DNA of 64,000 nt from Ferdinandcohnia sp047246645 (GTDB lineage: Bacteria > Bacillota > Bacilli > Bacillales > Bacillaceae_L). The translations under genes and the position numbers were made by a program. Each line of letters starts with the position of its first letter. The first letter of the stretch is position 1. Under the pieces are notes generated by a model, which worked only from the letters and a program-made list of their open reading frames with translations, was not told where the DNA came from and did no database searches. This document shows, piece after piece, positions 1-8,086 of this stretch. The DNA lies in assembly GCF_047246645.1 (NCBI RefSeq), contig NZ_JBFOKR010000012.1:1-64000 (forward strand), read 5' to 3'.

Positions 1-79
1 ACCGAACACGGAAGTTAAGCTCTTCAGCGCCGATGGTAGTTGGGGCATTGCCCCTGTGAGAGTAGGACGTCGCTAGGCA
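1..79 (+). rRNA. rrf: 5S ribosomal RNA, 3' part
   Basis: The first 79 bases read as the 3' two thirds of a Firmicutes 5S rRNA: the CCGAACACGGAAGTTAAG loop region, then GCGCCGATGGTAGT, and the GAGAGTAGGACGTCGC helix at the end. The 5' third lies outside the window. It implies that an rRNA operon ends here, read left to right. Confidence 0.95.
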
Positions 80-85
80 CGAGAG

Positions 86-119
86 AAAGACCAGCTGATA
101 AATTGCTGGTCTTTTTTTT
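86..119 (+). terminator. Intrinsic terminator after the rRNA operon
   Basis: AAGACCAGC pairs with GCTGGTCTT around a short loop and is followed by a run of nine T. It lies directly behind the 5S gene. Confidence 0.9.
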
Positions 120-170
120 GTTGGTATAAAACCGTAAGGTTTTGAAAGACATAACTTTTGTCGAAATTGC

Positions 171-270
171 TAAAATGCATAAATTTTGATTAAAATACAC
201 AAATTCGATTTAACGTGCATAATCCAAAATAATATCCACAAATCTCAATTAACATGCATAAGCGGTTATC
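171..270. repeat. Degenerate 20-bp tandem repeat, 5 units
   Basis: Five consecutive 20-base units with the pattern TAAAATGCATAAATNNNATT and variants (cacaaat, gcataat). The phase is exact but identity between units is modest. It is related to the arrays at 472-591 and 12601-12700. No ORF or promoter is evident in it. Confidence 0.6.
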
Positions 271-471
271 GAGGGGGTCAAATCCTCATCCATTGTCTAA
301 ACAATTAAAGAGGAAGTTACAGAACTCCTTCGATATAGGAGATAAAATGACCTATTTTAATAATAATAAGGAGTGAAAAGATAACTTTTCCTCAAGTTTA
401 ATTTTACTGATTTCCTCTCGAAAATTTACGGAGGTTCACCAAGTTTTACTAGATACCTAACGAAAACCTGC

Positions 472-591
472 TAAAAACCATAAATCTCGTTTAAAAACCG
501 TATTTTCAAAATATAAATCGTAAATTCAAATTAAAAACCGTATTTCCAAAATAAAAACCGTAAATCCGAATTAAAAATCATAAGTACCAAT
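472..591. repeat. 20-bp tandem repeat, 6 units, alternating two forms
   Basis: Six exact-phase 20-base units of the form TAAAAACCGTANNTNCAAAT. Units with CGTATTT core alternate with units with CGTAAAT core, so the higher-order period is 40 bases. The same unit occurs in reverse orientation at 12601-12700. Noncoding and very AT-rich. Confidence 0.8.
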
Positions 592-942
592 CCGCTGATC
601 TCAAATTTAAAATTAACCTTATCAATCTAACTAAAATACCTAAAAAGCGTCTAAATATATTTGTAACAAGCCCAAAATGCTCAAAAATTTTCCTCACAAC
701 CCTGATTTTCCTGCTATCTGAGTCTATTTCTTCATATAGTCTCTACTTCGGATATCAAAATACACCTTCTATTCATAACACACCACGAGCCGCACAATAA
801 AGAGGTAGGGATCTGCACAATTAATATAGGGGAGGAGTAGATGCATTTAAATCTCAACAAAATCCTTCACAAAACTCTATAGTAAAACTCCTTCACAACA
901 CTTCATTTTCCCATAAAAAATAGTAGGATACTCAAAACAATT
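592..942. other. AT-rich intergenic stretch, nothing recognised
   Basis: About 350 bases between the second repeat array and the hairpin behind the esterase gene. I see no credible ORF, RNA gene or promoter here. The rRNA operon and the convergent minus-strand operon both end before it. Confidence 0.5.
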
Positions 943-967
943 CAGACCAGCTAATATAGCTGGTCTG
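943..967 (-). terminator. Hairpin downstream of the esterase operon
   Basis: CAGACCAGC and GCTGGTCTG form a perfect 9-bp stem about 20 bases beyond the stop of the minus-strand gene. The T-run on the minus strand is weak (AATTGTTTT), so termination is likely but not certain. Confidence 0.5.
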
Positions 968-988
968 ATAATTTAATCCTACATATTG

Positions 989-2254
989 TTAAATCAACAC
1001 CTTCCCAACTTCTAAAGGAGATAATGCACGTGAACAATCAACAAATACAAATGCATTATACCGGTCAGACATGACAGAAGGCACATAGTTTCCGTATTGT
1101 TCGTACTGAGGATTATAAACTACACCAATAGCCCGATGTCCAATTGTATCCGAAAATAAATGCTTATTTTCCTCAGTAAATACAAGAATTTTATCATGAG
1201 CACCAGCTTGATGCATGACATCTTCCCAGCTTCCAGGAACACCAGGAGGAACAGTCATTTTTTCAAAGTTTACACCCCATTCATCAGCTGCAATAACAGT
1301 ACCTCTATTAGTACCAAATCCTACTATGTATAGTTCCTCATTACCCAGTTTTTCTCGAAGTATCTGGCCAACATTTACAATACTTTCTTTCACCATGTCA
1401 GTTGCTCTGGCGTCTCCAACATGAGTGTTATGTTCCCATATAATCCCTTTAGCTTGATGATTAAAATAGGAATCAATTTTGGTAAGAACCTCAACCATAT
1501 GACGATCTCGAATATTCCAAGACTCATTATCATTTGTAATCATTGTTCGATAATAATTTTCTGCATTAGCTGTAATAAGTGAATTTACTTCAAGGTTTAA
1601 ACTGCTTTCTTCTGAATCAGTAAACTGATGTTTTTTTATTGATAATTCTGTTAGAAGTTTACTTACTTCCTCGTGGCAACCCTCGTTGTAAAATGAAGCA
1701 GATAGGGCGTATTTTTCTGCATCTCGATTAAATGGATCGAAACAAGCAAAAGCTTTTCGAGCTGTTTCAAGGTCCGGAGAGTTCCTTTTTTCTAGATATT
1801 TAATTATTTCATCCATTGATTCCCACAGACTATAGATATCTATTCCATAAAATCCAACTTTTTTATCGTATGGTTGTTTTACATTATATCTCTTTAGCCA
1901 TTCTACCAATTCAATAATTTCTTCATTTGCCCACATCCAGGTCGGCCAGCGATTAAACGATTTTAATACATCTCTTGCAGTAGCATACTTGTTTGAATAC
2001 CCCTTAATATATTGGTTAACTACCTGACATGCCGGCCAATCACCTTCAACAGCAATAAAGCTAAATCCTTTTTCAACTATCAATTTCTTTGTTAACTCAG
2101 TACGTATTTCGTAGAATTCAGAAGTGCCGTGTGAGGATTCTCCTAGTAAAACGTATTTGTGATTTTGTACTTCCTGTATTAACGTATTTAAATCTTCTTT
2201 TCCATTCATCGGTATGGAATAATCCTTAATGGCTTGAACCAGTGTTTTCGTCAT
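989..2254 (-). CDS. Erythromycin esterase family protein
   Basis: A 421-residue protein of the erythromycin esterase / succinoglycan biosynthesis (EreA/EreB-like) hydrolase family, presumably cytoplasmic. The diagnostic GESSHGTSEFY motif gives Glu39 and His42, the same spacing as the catalytic Glu and His of EreB (Glu43/His46). Further family signatures are VEGDWPAC and the WEHNTHVGDAR segment. The start at 2254 was chosen because GAGGGA lies 6 bases upstream and it avoids overlap with the gene ending at 2265; a longer reading to 2338 would overlap that gene. It is the last of three closely spaced minus-strand genes. Chromosomal members of this family are common in bacilli and usually not proven resistance genes, so the substrate is unknown. 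Confidence 0.85.
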   Translation of the reverse strand: MTKTLVQAIKDYSIPMNGKEDLNTLIQEVQNHKYVLLGESSHGTSEFYEIRTELTKKLIVEKGFSFIAVEGDWPACQVVNQYIKGYSNKYATARDVLKSFNRWPTWMWANEEIIELVEWLKRYNVKQPYDKKVGFYGIDIYSLWESMDEIIKYLEKRNSPDLETARKAFACFDPFNRDAEKYALSASFYNEGCHEEVSKLLTELSIKKHQFTDSEESSLNLEVNSLITANAENYYRTMITNDNESWNIRDRHMVEVLTKIDSYFNHQAKGIIWEHNTHVGDARATDMVKESIVNVGQILREKLGNEELYIVGFGTNRGTVIAADEWGVNFEKMTVPPGVPGSWEDVMHQAGAHDKILVFTEENKHLFSDTIGHRAIGVVYNPQYEQYGNYVPSVMSDRYNAFVFVDCSRALSPLEVGKVLI

Positions 2255-2264
2255 TTGAAATCCC

Positions 2265-2642
2265 TCAATTTTTATATTCTGCATTATACGAATTTTCTCC
2301 AGAGTGTACGGAAAGCAGGGTGTCAGCGTATCCAACAAGTCTGTTCACTATTTCATCTGCTAGAGCGTACACAAGAGGATGGAGATCAGTTCTATGTAGA
2401 GCTGGATCATCAAAAATAATTGTAGTATTAATAAAAATTTCTTTTGTATCAAAAAGGTTATAATGAATTATCGCTTTTCCTGCAGCGCCACCAGTAAGAG
2501 GATCAACATAATTTGGTAGAAAGATATACCATTCCTCTGCAGAAGGGGAACGAAAGTTTTTTGTAAAACTCATACCACTTAGTTCATTTTCAATTTGCCT
2601 TTTCATTTTCTCATCAATTACATCAATTATCTTATTATCCAT
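2265..2642 (-). CDS. Hypothetical protein, 125 aa
   Basis: I do not recognise this family. The 125-residue protein has no signal peptide or membrane segment. It has an acidic N terminus (MDNKIIDVIDEKM), a central WYIFLPNYVDPLTGG stretch and no cysteine. It sits 15 bases behind the DUF1292 gene and 10 bases before the esterase start, so the three are probably co-transcribed from about 2950 leftwards. The spacing and clean translation support a real gene; the function is unknown. Confidence 0.7.
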   Translation of the reverse strand: MDNKIIDVIDEKMKRQIENELSGMSFTKNFRSPSAEEWYIFLPNYVDPLTGGAAGKAIIHYNLFDTKEIFINTTIIFDDPALHRTDLHPLVYALADEIVNRLVGYADTLLSVHSGENSYNAEYKN

Positions 2643-2657
2643 TAGAGTAACCTGCCA

Positions 2658-2921
2658 TCAGTCTGCAGGATTTGCTTGTACTGCGATTTCGTAAGCATCT
2701 AGAACCATGTCTCTTTCATGATTATCATACAGACCTACTAAAAACTGACCTTCATCTGAATTTTCCACTTCCATTACAAATGTATCTTCCGCATTCTGTT
2801 CGGACCGCAATAATGCATATGTTTTTTCTTTCATATCAAATAGCGCTTCAACAGAAAATTGTTTTTCGTCGCCATTTTCATCCTTCACCACGATTTTATC
2901 TCTATAAATTTCATTGTCCAT
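2658..2921 (-). CDS. DUF1292 family protein
   Basis: An 87-residue acidic protein matching the DUF1292 (YrzB-like) pattern: an opening VVKDENGDEKQF segment, then the LFDMKEKTYALL strand and an acidic region ending in a beta strand (GQFLVGLYD). DUF1292 proteins are small cytoplasmic proteins of unknown function widespread in Firmicutes. The start ATG has GGGGGT about 6 bases upstream. It is the first gene of the short minus-strand operon ending with the esterase-like gene. Confidence 0.8.
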   Translation of the reverse strand: MDNEIYRDKIVVKDENGDEKQFSVEALFDMKEKTYALLRSEQNAEDTFVMEVENSDEGQFLVGLYDNHERDMVLDAYEIAVQANPAD

Positions 2922-2978
2922 TTAAATACCCCCAATTTTGTTTTGTATATTTTCTCCTAATTACACCTTCTACTAACA

Positions 2979-3007
2979 GAAAAAGACCTACCAATTGTTG
3001 GTAGGTC
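2979..3007 (-). terminator. Terminator of the manganese catalase gene
   Basis: Read on the minus strand, GACCTACCAA and TTGGTAGGTC form a stem followed by TTTTTC. It lies 11 bases beyond the stop codon of the gene starting at 3875. Confidence 0.85.
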
Positions 3008-3017
3008 AGATAGAAAA

Positions 3018-3875
3018 CTAATACATACTTGGTGGTACCATTCCATTTGCCAAGACGGCAGGTAATGTATTGTGAATATATGGAGGAGCAGGGCACAAGC
3101 TTGGTTTTTTAGCTAATGGTTGGGGATTATCTACGTATTGGAATACACCTTCGCCATCAATACTTGGTCCATTAGCCCATCTACCAGATGCACTTTCATT
3201 TCCTCTAGAGAAATTAAATAATACATGTGAAACTTCACGTTTTTCTAGTTCACGAGGGAAACTACTTGGAACAACAACGTTTTCTTTAGACTCAAGCTCA
3301 TAAATAGCTGCCAACCATTGATTTTGGTGCATAGTGTCTCTGGCAATCAACCAGGAAAGCATATCTTTTACACCGCGGTCTGTTGTGGATTCATATAGAC
3401 GAGTAACCTGTAAACGTCCTTGAGATTCTGCATTTAAGTTAGCTCGGAAATCAGCTAGAAGATTACCACTTGCAATAATATAATCTGCAGTCCAACGATT
3501 TCCAACGCTATCCGCTGGCATTGCTCCAAGACCAGACACAATGGCATGTTGTGGATTCATTCCACCTAATATTGCTCCAATAACTGGATCCTTCGCTGCA
3601 ACTTCAAGATCACCAACCGGTGCCCCATCCAATAATCTGGCTATCATAGTTGCAAGCATTTCAATATGCGCTAGTTCCTCAGCACCAGTATCCATTAATA
3701 AGTCTTTATACTTTCCATCTGCACCACGAACATTCCACCCCTGGAACAGGTACTGTAAAGCAACAGAGATTTCGCCGAATTGACCTCCTAATACTTCTTG
3801 AAGTTGTTTAGCAAAAAGTGCATCCGGGCGGTCAGGTTTTGCACGATATTGTAATTCTTTTATATGGTAGAACAA
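3018..3875 (-). CDS. Manganese catalase family protein (YdbD-like)
   Basis: A 285-residue non-haem dimanganese catalase, which converts hydrogen peroxide to water and oxygen. The metal ligands can be placed: Glu35 (GGQFGE), Glu67 and His70 in the EELAH motif, Glu150, and His183 in ARDTMHQNQW. Their spacing matches Lactobacillus plantarum manganese catalase (35/66/69/148/181). The start is TTG at 3875, with AAAGG about 9 bases upstream, giving MFYHIKELQY, which resembles the start of B. subtilis YdbD. It is closer to YdbD than to the smaller spore-coat CotJC. It is a single-gene unit with its own terminator, probably a stress or stationary-phase defence gene. Confidence 0.92.
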   Translation of the reverse strand: MFYHIKELQYRAKPDRPDALFAKQLQEVLGGQFGEISVALQYLFQGWNVRGADGKYKDLLMDTGAEELAHIEMLATMIARLLDGAPVGDLEVAAKDPVIGAILGGMNPQHAIVSGLGAMPADSVGNRWTADYIIASGNLLADFRANLNAESQGRLQVTRLYESTTDRGVKDMLSWLIARDTMHQNQWLAAIYELESKENVVVPSSFPRELEKREVSHVLFNFSRGNESASGRWANGPSIDGEGVFQYVDNPQPLAKKPSLCPAPPYIHNTLPAVLANGMVPPSMY

Positions 3876-4118
3876 CGCTCATCAACCTTTCTTATTGGTT
3901 TCTCCATAAGAGTCATAGGTATCTATAACGATTTCCTATGTCTATAGGCTATGAATGGGTAGGCAAATAGGTGAGTATCTAATATAAAATGGGTATTAAA
4001 CTAGTCTAATAATATGGAAAGTAAGGAAGAATATAGCAAGTATGTGAATAAAGCTATTTTTTAAAATAAACAAAAAATACTTAGAGTTACGAAATATGGT
4101 TCAATTATTATACAAATT
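3876..4118. other. Divergent intergenic region
   Basis: AT-rich spacer between the catalase gene (minus) and the small gene before adhE (plus). I see no ORF. The catalase promoter must lie here but no good -35/-10 pair stands out. Confidence 0.4.
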
Positions 4119-4153
4119 TATAAACGCTTTCATATTTTTACAGGTGATATACT
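4119..4153 (+). promoter_or_regulatory. Promoter with overlapping cre-like site before the adhE unit
   Basis: TTATAAACGCTTTCAT at 4119-4134 matches the CcpA cre consensus WTGNNARCGNWWWCAW at all but one position. It directly precedes an extended -10 element, TGATATACT (TG at 4145, hexamer 4148-4153). CcpA bound here would cover the -35 region, suggesting catabolite repression of the fermentative gene downstream. Confidence 0.55.
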
Positions 4154-4185
4154 AAAGTTGTAAGAAAGAGGAAAGGGTGACAACG

Positions 4186-4410
4186 ATGATCTTATGTGAA
4201 TGGAAGGATTTTTCAACAGATACTGACACCTATACCAGAAAAATGTTTGAACAAATTGTTAATGATGAGTTTGAAGCAATGATGATTGAAGACGCAGGAC
4301 CCATTCCAACGTATATTTGGACAACAAATTATGTGTGTGTTCTTAAAAGGAACAGTAGAATGTATAATGACATCTCAATCACAAAGATCTTACGAAACCC
4401 GGTATGTTAG
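4186..4410 (+). CDS. Small conserved-looking hypothetical protein, 74 aa
   Basis: I do not recognise this family. The reading MILCEWKDFSTDTDTYTRKM is preceded by GAAAGGGTGA at ideal distance; the in-frame GTG at 4177 lies inside that ribosome site and is unlikely to be the start. The protein is acidic and has one tryptophan-rich stretch (YIWTTNYVCVL) and no membrane segment. It lies between the promoter at 4119-4153 and adhE, 79 bases upstream of adhE with no terminator between, so it may be co-transcribed with it. It could equally be a leader ORF. Confidence 0.55.
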   Translation: MILCEWKDFSTDTDTYTRKMFEQIVNDEFEAMMIEDAGPIPTYIWTTNYVCVLKRNSRMYNDISITKILRNPVC

Positions 4411-4489
4411 TTTCTTTTTTTTAGACAATCATGCTCAATACTTCACAAACTTTAACCGAAGAAGATCAATTTAATAGGAGGAATCTAAA

Positions 4490-7093
4490 ATGGCTGTAAT
4501 TGAAAAAGAATTACAAAAAACTCATGATTCGCATGCAATGATTGAAAAATTAGTCAGTCAGGCAAGAAAGGCACAAAATGATTTCTTTAAGTTTGAACAA
4601 GAGCAAATCGACATGATTGTAAAGGAAATGGCACTTGCGGGTCTTGATCAGCATATGGAATTAGCTAAATTAGCAATTGAAGAAACAAAGCGTGGTGTAT
4701 ATGAAGATAAGATTATCAAAAACATCTTTTCTACCGAATATATATATCACAACATTAAGTACGATAAAACAGTAGGAGTTATCTCAGAAAATCCATACGA
4801 AGGAATAGTTGAAGTCGCTGAACCCGTTGGGATTATTGCAGGTGTGACACCAGTTACTAATCCAACTTCTACAACAATGTTCAAAGCCCTTATTTCTATA
4901 AAAACTAGAAATCCAATTATTTTTGCTTTTCACCCTTCTGCGCAGAAATGTAGTAGTGCTGCTGCAAAAGTTTTACGGGATGCCGCAGTTGCTGCAGGTG
5001 CTCCAAAGAACTGTATCCAATGGATTGAAAATCCTTCCGTTGAAGCTACACAGCTATTAATGAATCATCCTGATATTGCCCTCGTACTTGCAACAGGAGG
5101 AGCAGGCATGGTCAAGTCAGCTTATAGTACGGGTAAACCTGCACTAGGTGTAGGGCCTGGAAACGTTCCTTGTTTTATTGAAAAGTCTGCAACTGTTAAA
5201 AGAGCTGTAAATGACCTAATTTTATCAAAGACGTTTGATAATGGAATGATTTGCGCATCTGAGCAGGCTGTTATTATAGAAGAAGATATTTATGATGAAG
5301 TTAAACAAGAAATGATGGACAATAATTGTTACTTCCTACATGAAGAAGAAGTTAAAAAGTTAGAGAGAATTGTCATTAATGAGCATTCTTGCGCTGTTAA
5401 TGCGGACATTGTTGGTAAGCCAGCTCATGTAATAGCTAGAATGGCAGATATATCAGTTCCAGAGGAAACAAAAATTTTGATAGCAGAGTTAAGAGGTGTA
5501 GGACCTGAATTTCCACTTTCCAGAGAAAAGCTTAGTCCTGTATTAGCCTGTTATAAAGTTAAAAATGCTCACGAAGGTATTAAAATCGCTGAGGAAATGC
5601 TTGAATTCGGAGGCTTAGGTCACTCTGCAGTCATTCACTCGAATAACCAACAGGTTATTGATCGCTTTGCAAAAAGAATGAAAGCAGGTAGGATCATAGT
5701 GAATTCTCCATCCTCACAAGGAGCTATAGGTGATATATATAATGCTTATATGCCATCTCTGACACTTGGTTGCGGTTCATACGGACATAATTCAGTATCT
5801 ACAAACGTTGGGGCAACTCATTTGTTAAATGTTAAAAAAGTAGCAAAAAGAAATGTTAATATGCAATGGTTTAAAGTTCCACCAAAGATCTTCTTTGAAA
5901 AAAATGCAACTCAATACTTAGCGAAAATGCCTAATATTTCAAGAGCATTTATTGTTACAGATCCTGATATGGTTAAACTTGGTTATGTAGATAAAGTGCT
6001 TTATTACTTACGAAAACGTCCTGACTATGTACATTGCGAAATTTTTTCTGAGGTTGAACCAGATCCTTCAATCGAAACGGTCATGAAGGGCGCAGAAATG
6101 ATGCAGCAATTTGAGCCTGATGTGATTATTGCTTTAGGTGGAGGATCTCCAATGGATGCTGCCAAAGGAATGTGGCTTTATTATGAGCATCCTGATACAG
6201 ATTTTAAAGGATTAAAACAGAAATTCTTAGACATTCGTAAGCGTGTATTTAAGTATCCACATTTAGGACGTATGGCACAATTTGTTGCGATTCCAACCAC
6301 ATCTGGAACAGGCTCTGAGGTTACATCATTTTCAGTCATTACCGATAAAAAGAACAGTATTAAATATCCATTAGCAGATTATGAGTTAACACCAGATGTT
6401 GCAATTGTGGATCCACAATATGTAACGACTGTGCCAAAGAATGTAACTGCAGATACAGGTATGGACGTTTTAACACATGCGATTGAATCATATGTATCTA
6501 ATATGGCGAATGATTATACCGACGGTTTAGCAATGAAGGCAATACAATTAGTGTTTGAATATCTACCAATTGCGTACCACGATGGAAGCAATGAGTTGGC
6601 ACGCGAAAAAATGCATAATGCCTCTACAATTGCCGGGATGGCATTCGCAAATGCATTTTTAGGTATTAACCATAGCCTTGCTCATAAAATTGGAGCAGAG
6701 TTCCACATTGCACATGGTCGCGCAAATACAATCTTATTACCACATGTTATAAAATACAATGCAACAAAACCGACCAAATTTTCAGCTTTCCCTAAATATG
6801 AATACTATATTGCGGACAAACGATATGCAGAAATTGCAAAAGCTCTTGGACTTCCAGCGAGTAGTACAGAGGAAGGCGTAGATAGTTTAATTAAAGCGAT
6901 TATACAGTTGGCAAGAGAATTAGATATTCCAATGTCTATTATGGACTGTGGTATCTCTCAAAAAGAATTTGATAGAAAAGTAGATATGCTTGCAGAACGA
7001 GCCTTCGAAGATCAATGTACAACAGCTAATCCACGGTTACCGCTTGTAACTGAATTAGCAGAAATATACCGTCAAGCTTATGTAGGAGTATAA
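4490..7093 (+). CDS. adhE: Bifunctional acetaldehyde-CoA / alcohol dehydrogenase
   Basis: An 867-residue fusion, full length for AdhE. The N-terminal half (about 1-440) is a CoA-acylating aldehyde dehydrogenase with catalytic Cys255 in the GMICASEQAV motif. The C-terminal half (about 450-867) is an iron-dependent alcohol dehydrogenase with GGGSPMDAAKG near 550 and the metal-binding HSLAHKIGAEFHIAHG near 727-742. It reduces acetyl-CoA to ethanol with NADH, recycling NAD under oxygen limitation, and usually forms spirosomes. GGAGG lies 9 bases before the ATG. The upstream cre-like site suggests CcpA control. No Rex operator was obvious to me. No clear terminator follows; the next unit starts from its own promoter near 7129. 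Confidence 0.97.
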   Translation: MAVIEKELQKTHDSHAMIEKLVSQARKAQNDFFKFEQEQIDMIVKEMALAGLDQHMELAKLAIEETKRGVYEDKIIKNIFSTEYIYHNIKYDKTVGVISENPYEGIVEVAEPVGIIAGVTPVTNPTSTTMFKALISIKTRNPIIFAFHPSAQKCSSAAAKVLRDAAVAAGAPKNCIQWIENPSVEATQLLMNHPDIALVLATGGAGMVKSAYSTGKPALGVGPGNVPCFIEKSATVKRAVNDLILSKTFDNGMICASEQAVIIEEDIYDEVKQEMMDNNCYFLHEEEVKKLERIVINEHSCAVNADIVGKPAHVIARMADISVPEETKILIAELRGVGPEFPLSREKLSPVLACYKVKNAHEGIKIAEEMLEFGGLGHSAVIHSNNQQVIDRFAKRMKAGRIIVNSPSSQGAIGDIYNAYMPSLTLGCGSYGHNSVSTNVGATHLLNVKKVAKRNVNMQWFKVPPKIFFEKNATQYLAKMPNISRAFIVTDPDMVKLGYVDKVLYYLRKRPDYVHCEIFSEVEPDPSIETVMKGAEMMQQFEPDVIIALGGGSPMDAAKGMWLYYEHPDTDFKGLKQKFLDIRKRVFKYPHLGRMAQFVAIPTTSGTGSEVTSFSVITDKKNSIKYPLADYELTPDVAIVDPQYVTTVPKNVTADTGMDVLTHAIESYVSNMANDYTDGLAMKAIQLVFEYLPIAYHDGSNELAREKMHNASTIAGMAFANAFLGINHSLAHKIGAEFHIAHGRANTILLPHVIKYNATKPTKFSAFPKYEYYIADKRYAEIAKALGLPASSTEEGVDSLIKAIIQLARELDIPMSIMDCGISQKEFDRKVDMLAERAFEDQCTTANPRLPLVTELAEIYRQAYVGV

Positions 7094-7128
7094 TCTTTAT
7101 AAACTAGGAATTTGTACAATTAATTGAT

Positions 7129-7157
7129 TTATTGAAAAGTATATGGTACTCTATAAT
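7129..7157 (+). promoter_or_regulatory. Predicted sigma-A promoter for yybP
   Basis: TTATTG, 17-base spacer, TATAAT. The transcript would start around 7164, about 45 bases ahead of the conserved riboswitch core. Confidence 0.5.
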
Positions 7158-7204
7158 AAATCAAATTAAACTATTTTACTAGTTACTATATGGATTACTC
7201 TTAT

Positions 7205-7320
7205 ATAAGGGGAGTAGCTTTTACAGCAAAGTCGTCATTACGGAGGTTTCCTCTCGGCTTTGTTGGCAACTACATTGTTGTTAGCAAGACCTTACCATAA
7301 TTTGGTATAGGTCTTTTTTG
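7205..7320 (+). promoter_or_regulatory. yybP-ykoY manganese riboswitch with terminator
   Basis: The conserved loop GGGGAGTAGC (7209-7218) is followed by the TCGTCATTACGGAGG arm, then GGCAACTACATTG and a GACCTTACC strand. This is the order seen in yybP-ykoY RNAs, which bind manganese in the two-loop pocket. The last part folds as an intrinsic terminator, AGACCTTACC with GGTATAGGTCT then TTTTTT (7288-7320). That gives a transcriptional ON switch when manganese is bound. The gene behind it is yybP itself, the family's namesake, which supports the call. Confidence 0.88.
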
Positions 7321-7394
7321 TTTATCTGGCCTATATCCACATGTGATATAGGCTTTTTCTATATCCAATTGATAAAGGAAAGGGTGCAAACAGG

Positions 7395-7841
7395 ATGAAC
7401 ATATTCACAACTACCAATTTACCGGCATTTATAAAAAAAGAACTTGAGCAACTACAGGAAAAAATTGGACCATTAATGGCGAAAACCTCCAAATATATGT
7501 TTTGGTCATTCCCATTAATTACGATATCCCTTGTAAACCTTATATTTTTATTATTTTTCACTCCATTCACGAATGAATCTTGGCCAAGTGTCATCATTTA
7601 CGCGACATTAGGTGCAATAGGTTTTGCATTATCAAAAGAGACAAAGTTTAAGAAAAAAGAAATCGAGACCATTTCCTCTGAATATATCATCAATAGAATT
7701 AAGAAAAGTGATGTGATTTCAGAAGGGCGTCAAGAAGATTATATTGTTAAGCTTCAAAACCAGCCTAAACTTGCATTACACCATTTTATCGAATTTTTAA
7801 ATGAGGAAAAAAGAAAAGAAAATAGAGGTATTTATTCTTAA
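7395..7841 (+). CDS. yybP: YybP-like membrane protein (DUF5392)
   Basis: A 148-residue protein with a short amphipathic N terminus, two adjacent hydrophobic spans (about 36-56 and 62-80, MFWSFPLITISLVNLIFLLF and VIIYATLGAIGFAL), and a charged cytosolic tail. Length and topology fit B. subtilis YybP (DUF5392, unknown function) as I remember it. The manganese riboswitch directly upstream is the expected regulator and argues for a role in manganese homeostasis or tolerance. The ribosome site AAAGGGTG lies about 9 bases before the ATG. Identity as yybP rests on length, topology and the riboswitch rather than an alignment. Confidence 0.7.
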   Translation: MNIFTTTNLPAFIKKELEQLQEKIGPLMAKTSKYMFWSFPLITISLVNLIFLLFFTPFTNESWPSVIIYATLGAIGFALSKETKFKKKEIETISSEYIINRIKKSDVISEGRQEDYIVKLQNQPKLALHHFIEFLNEEKRKENRGIYS

Positions 7842-7857
7842 AGAGGAGTCGTTGTTC

Positions 7858-8022
7858 TTGCAAAGTGGAATAAAAAACAGTCCTATTACAAAAGCAGTAA
7901 GTGAGGAACCAAAACCCAAAAGTACAAAGAAGAAATCAATACAACAAATTCTAGCAAAGCTACAAAAACAAGGTGTTAATGCAACACTTTGTAAAAGGAG
8001 TAAGCTTGTTTTAGGATCGTAG
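7858..8022 (+). CDS. Small basic hypothetical protein, 54 aa
   Basis: A TTG start at 7858 is preceded by AAAGAGGAG at 9-base spacing, and the reading ends just before a strong terminator. The product is lysine-rich (KPKSTKKKSIQQILAKLQKQ) with no membrane segment. An ATG at 7801 in the same frame would overlap the end of yybP by 41 bases and has no ribosome site. I do not recognise the family. It is probably translated from the yybP transcript and so would share its manganese control. Confidence 0.5.
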   Translation: MQSGIKNSPITKAVSEEPKPKSTKKKSIQQILAKLQKQGVNATLCKRSKLVLGS

Positions 8023-8028
8023 CTTATT

Positions 8029-8068
8029 ACACCTGAACCCTAAACTGTTGGGGCTCAGGTGTTTTTTT
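8029..8068. terminator. Terminator between yybP unit and yppC
   Basis: ACACCTGA..CCC pairs with GGG..CTCAGGTGT and is followed by seven T. It is placed between convergent genes and can serve both. Confidence 0.85.
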
Positions 8069-8086
8069 ATTCTTATATATAAAACT

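Noticed and set aside
989..2338. Longer esterase start at 2338
   Set aside because: It would overlap the 125-aa gene ending at 2265; the ATG at 2254 has its own GAGGGA ribosome site.
3876..4118. Sigma-B promoter for the manganese catalase
   Set aside because: No GTTT-N13-GGGTA pair in the correct orientation was found, so I do not claim it.
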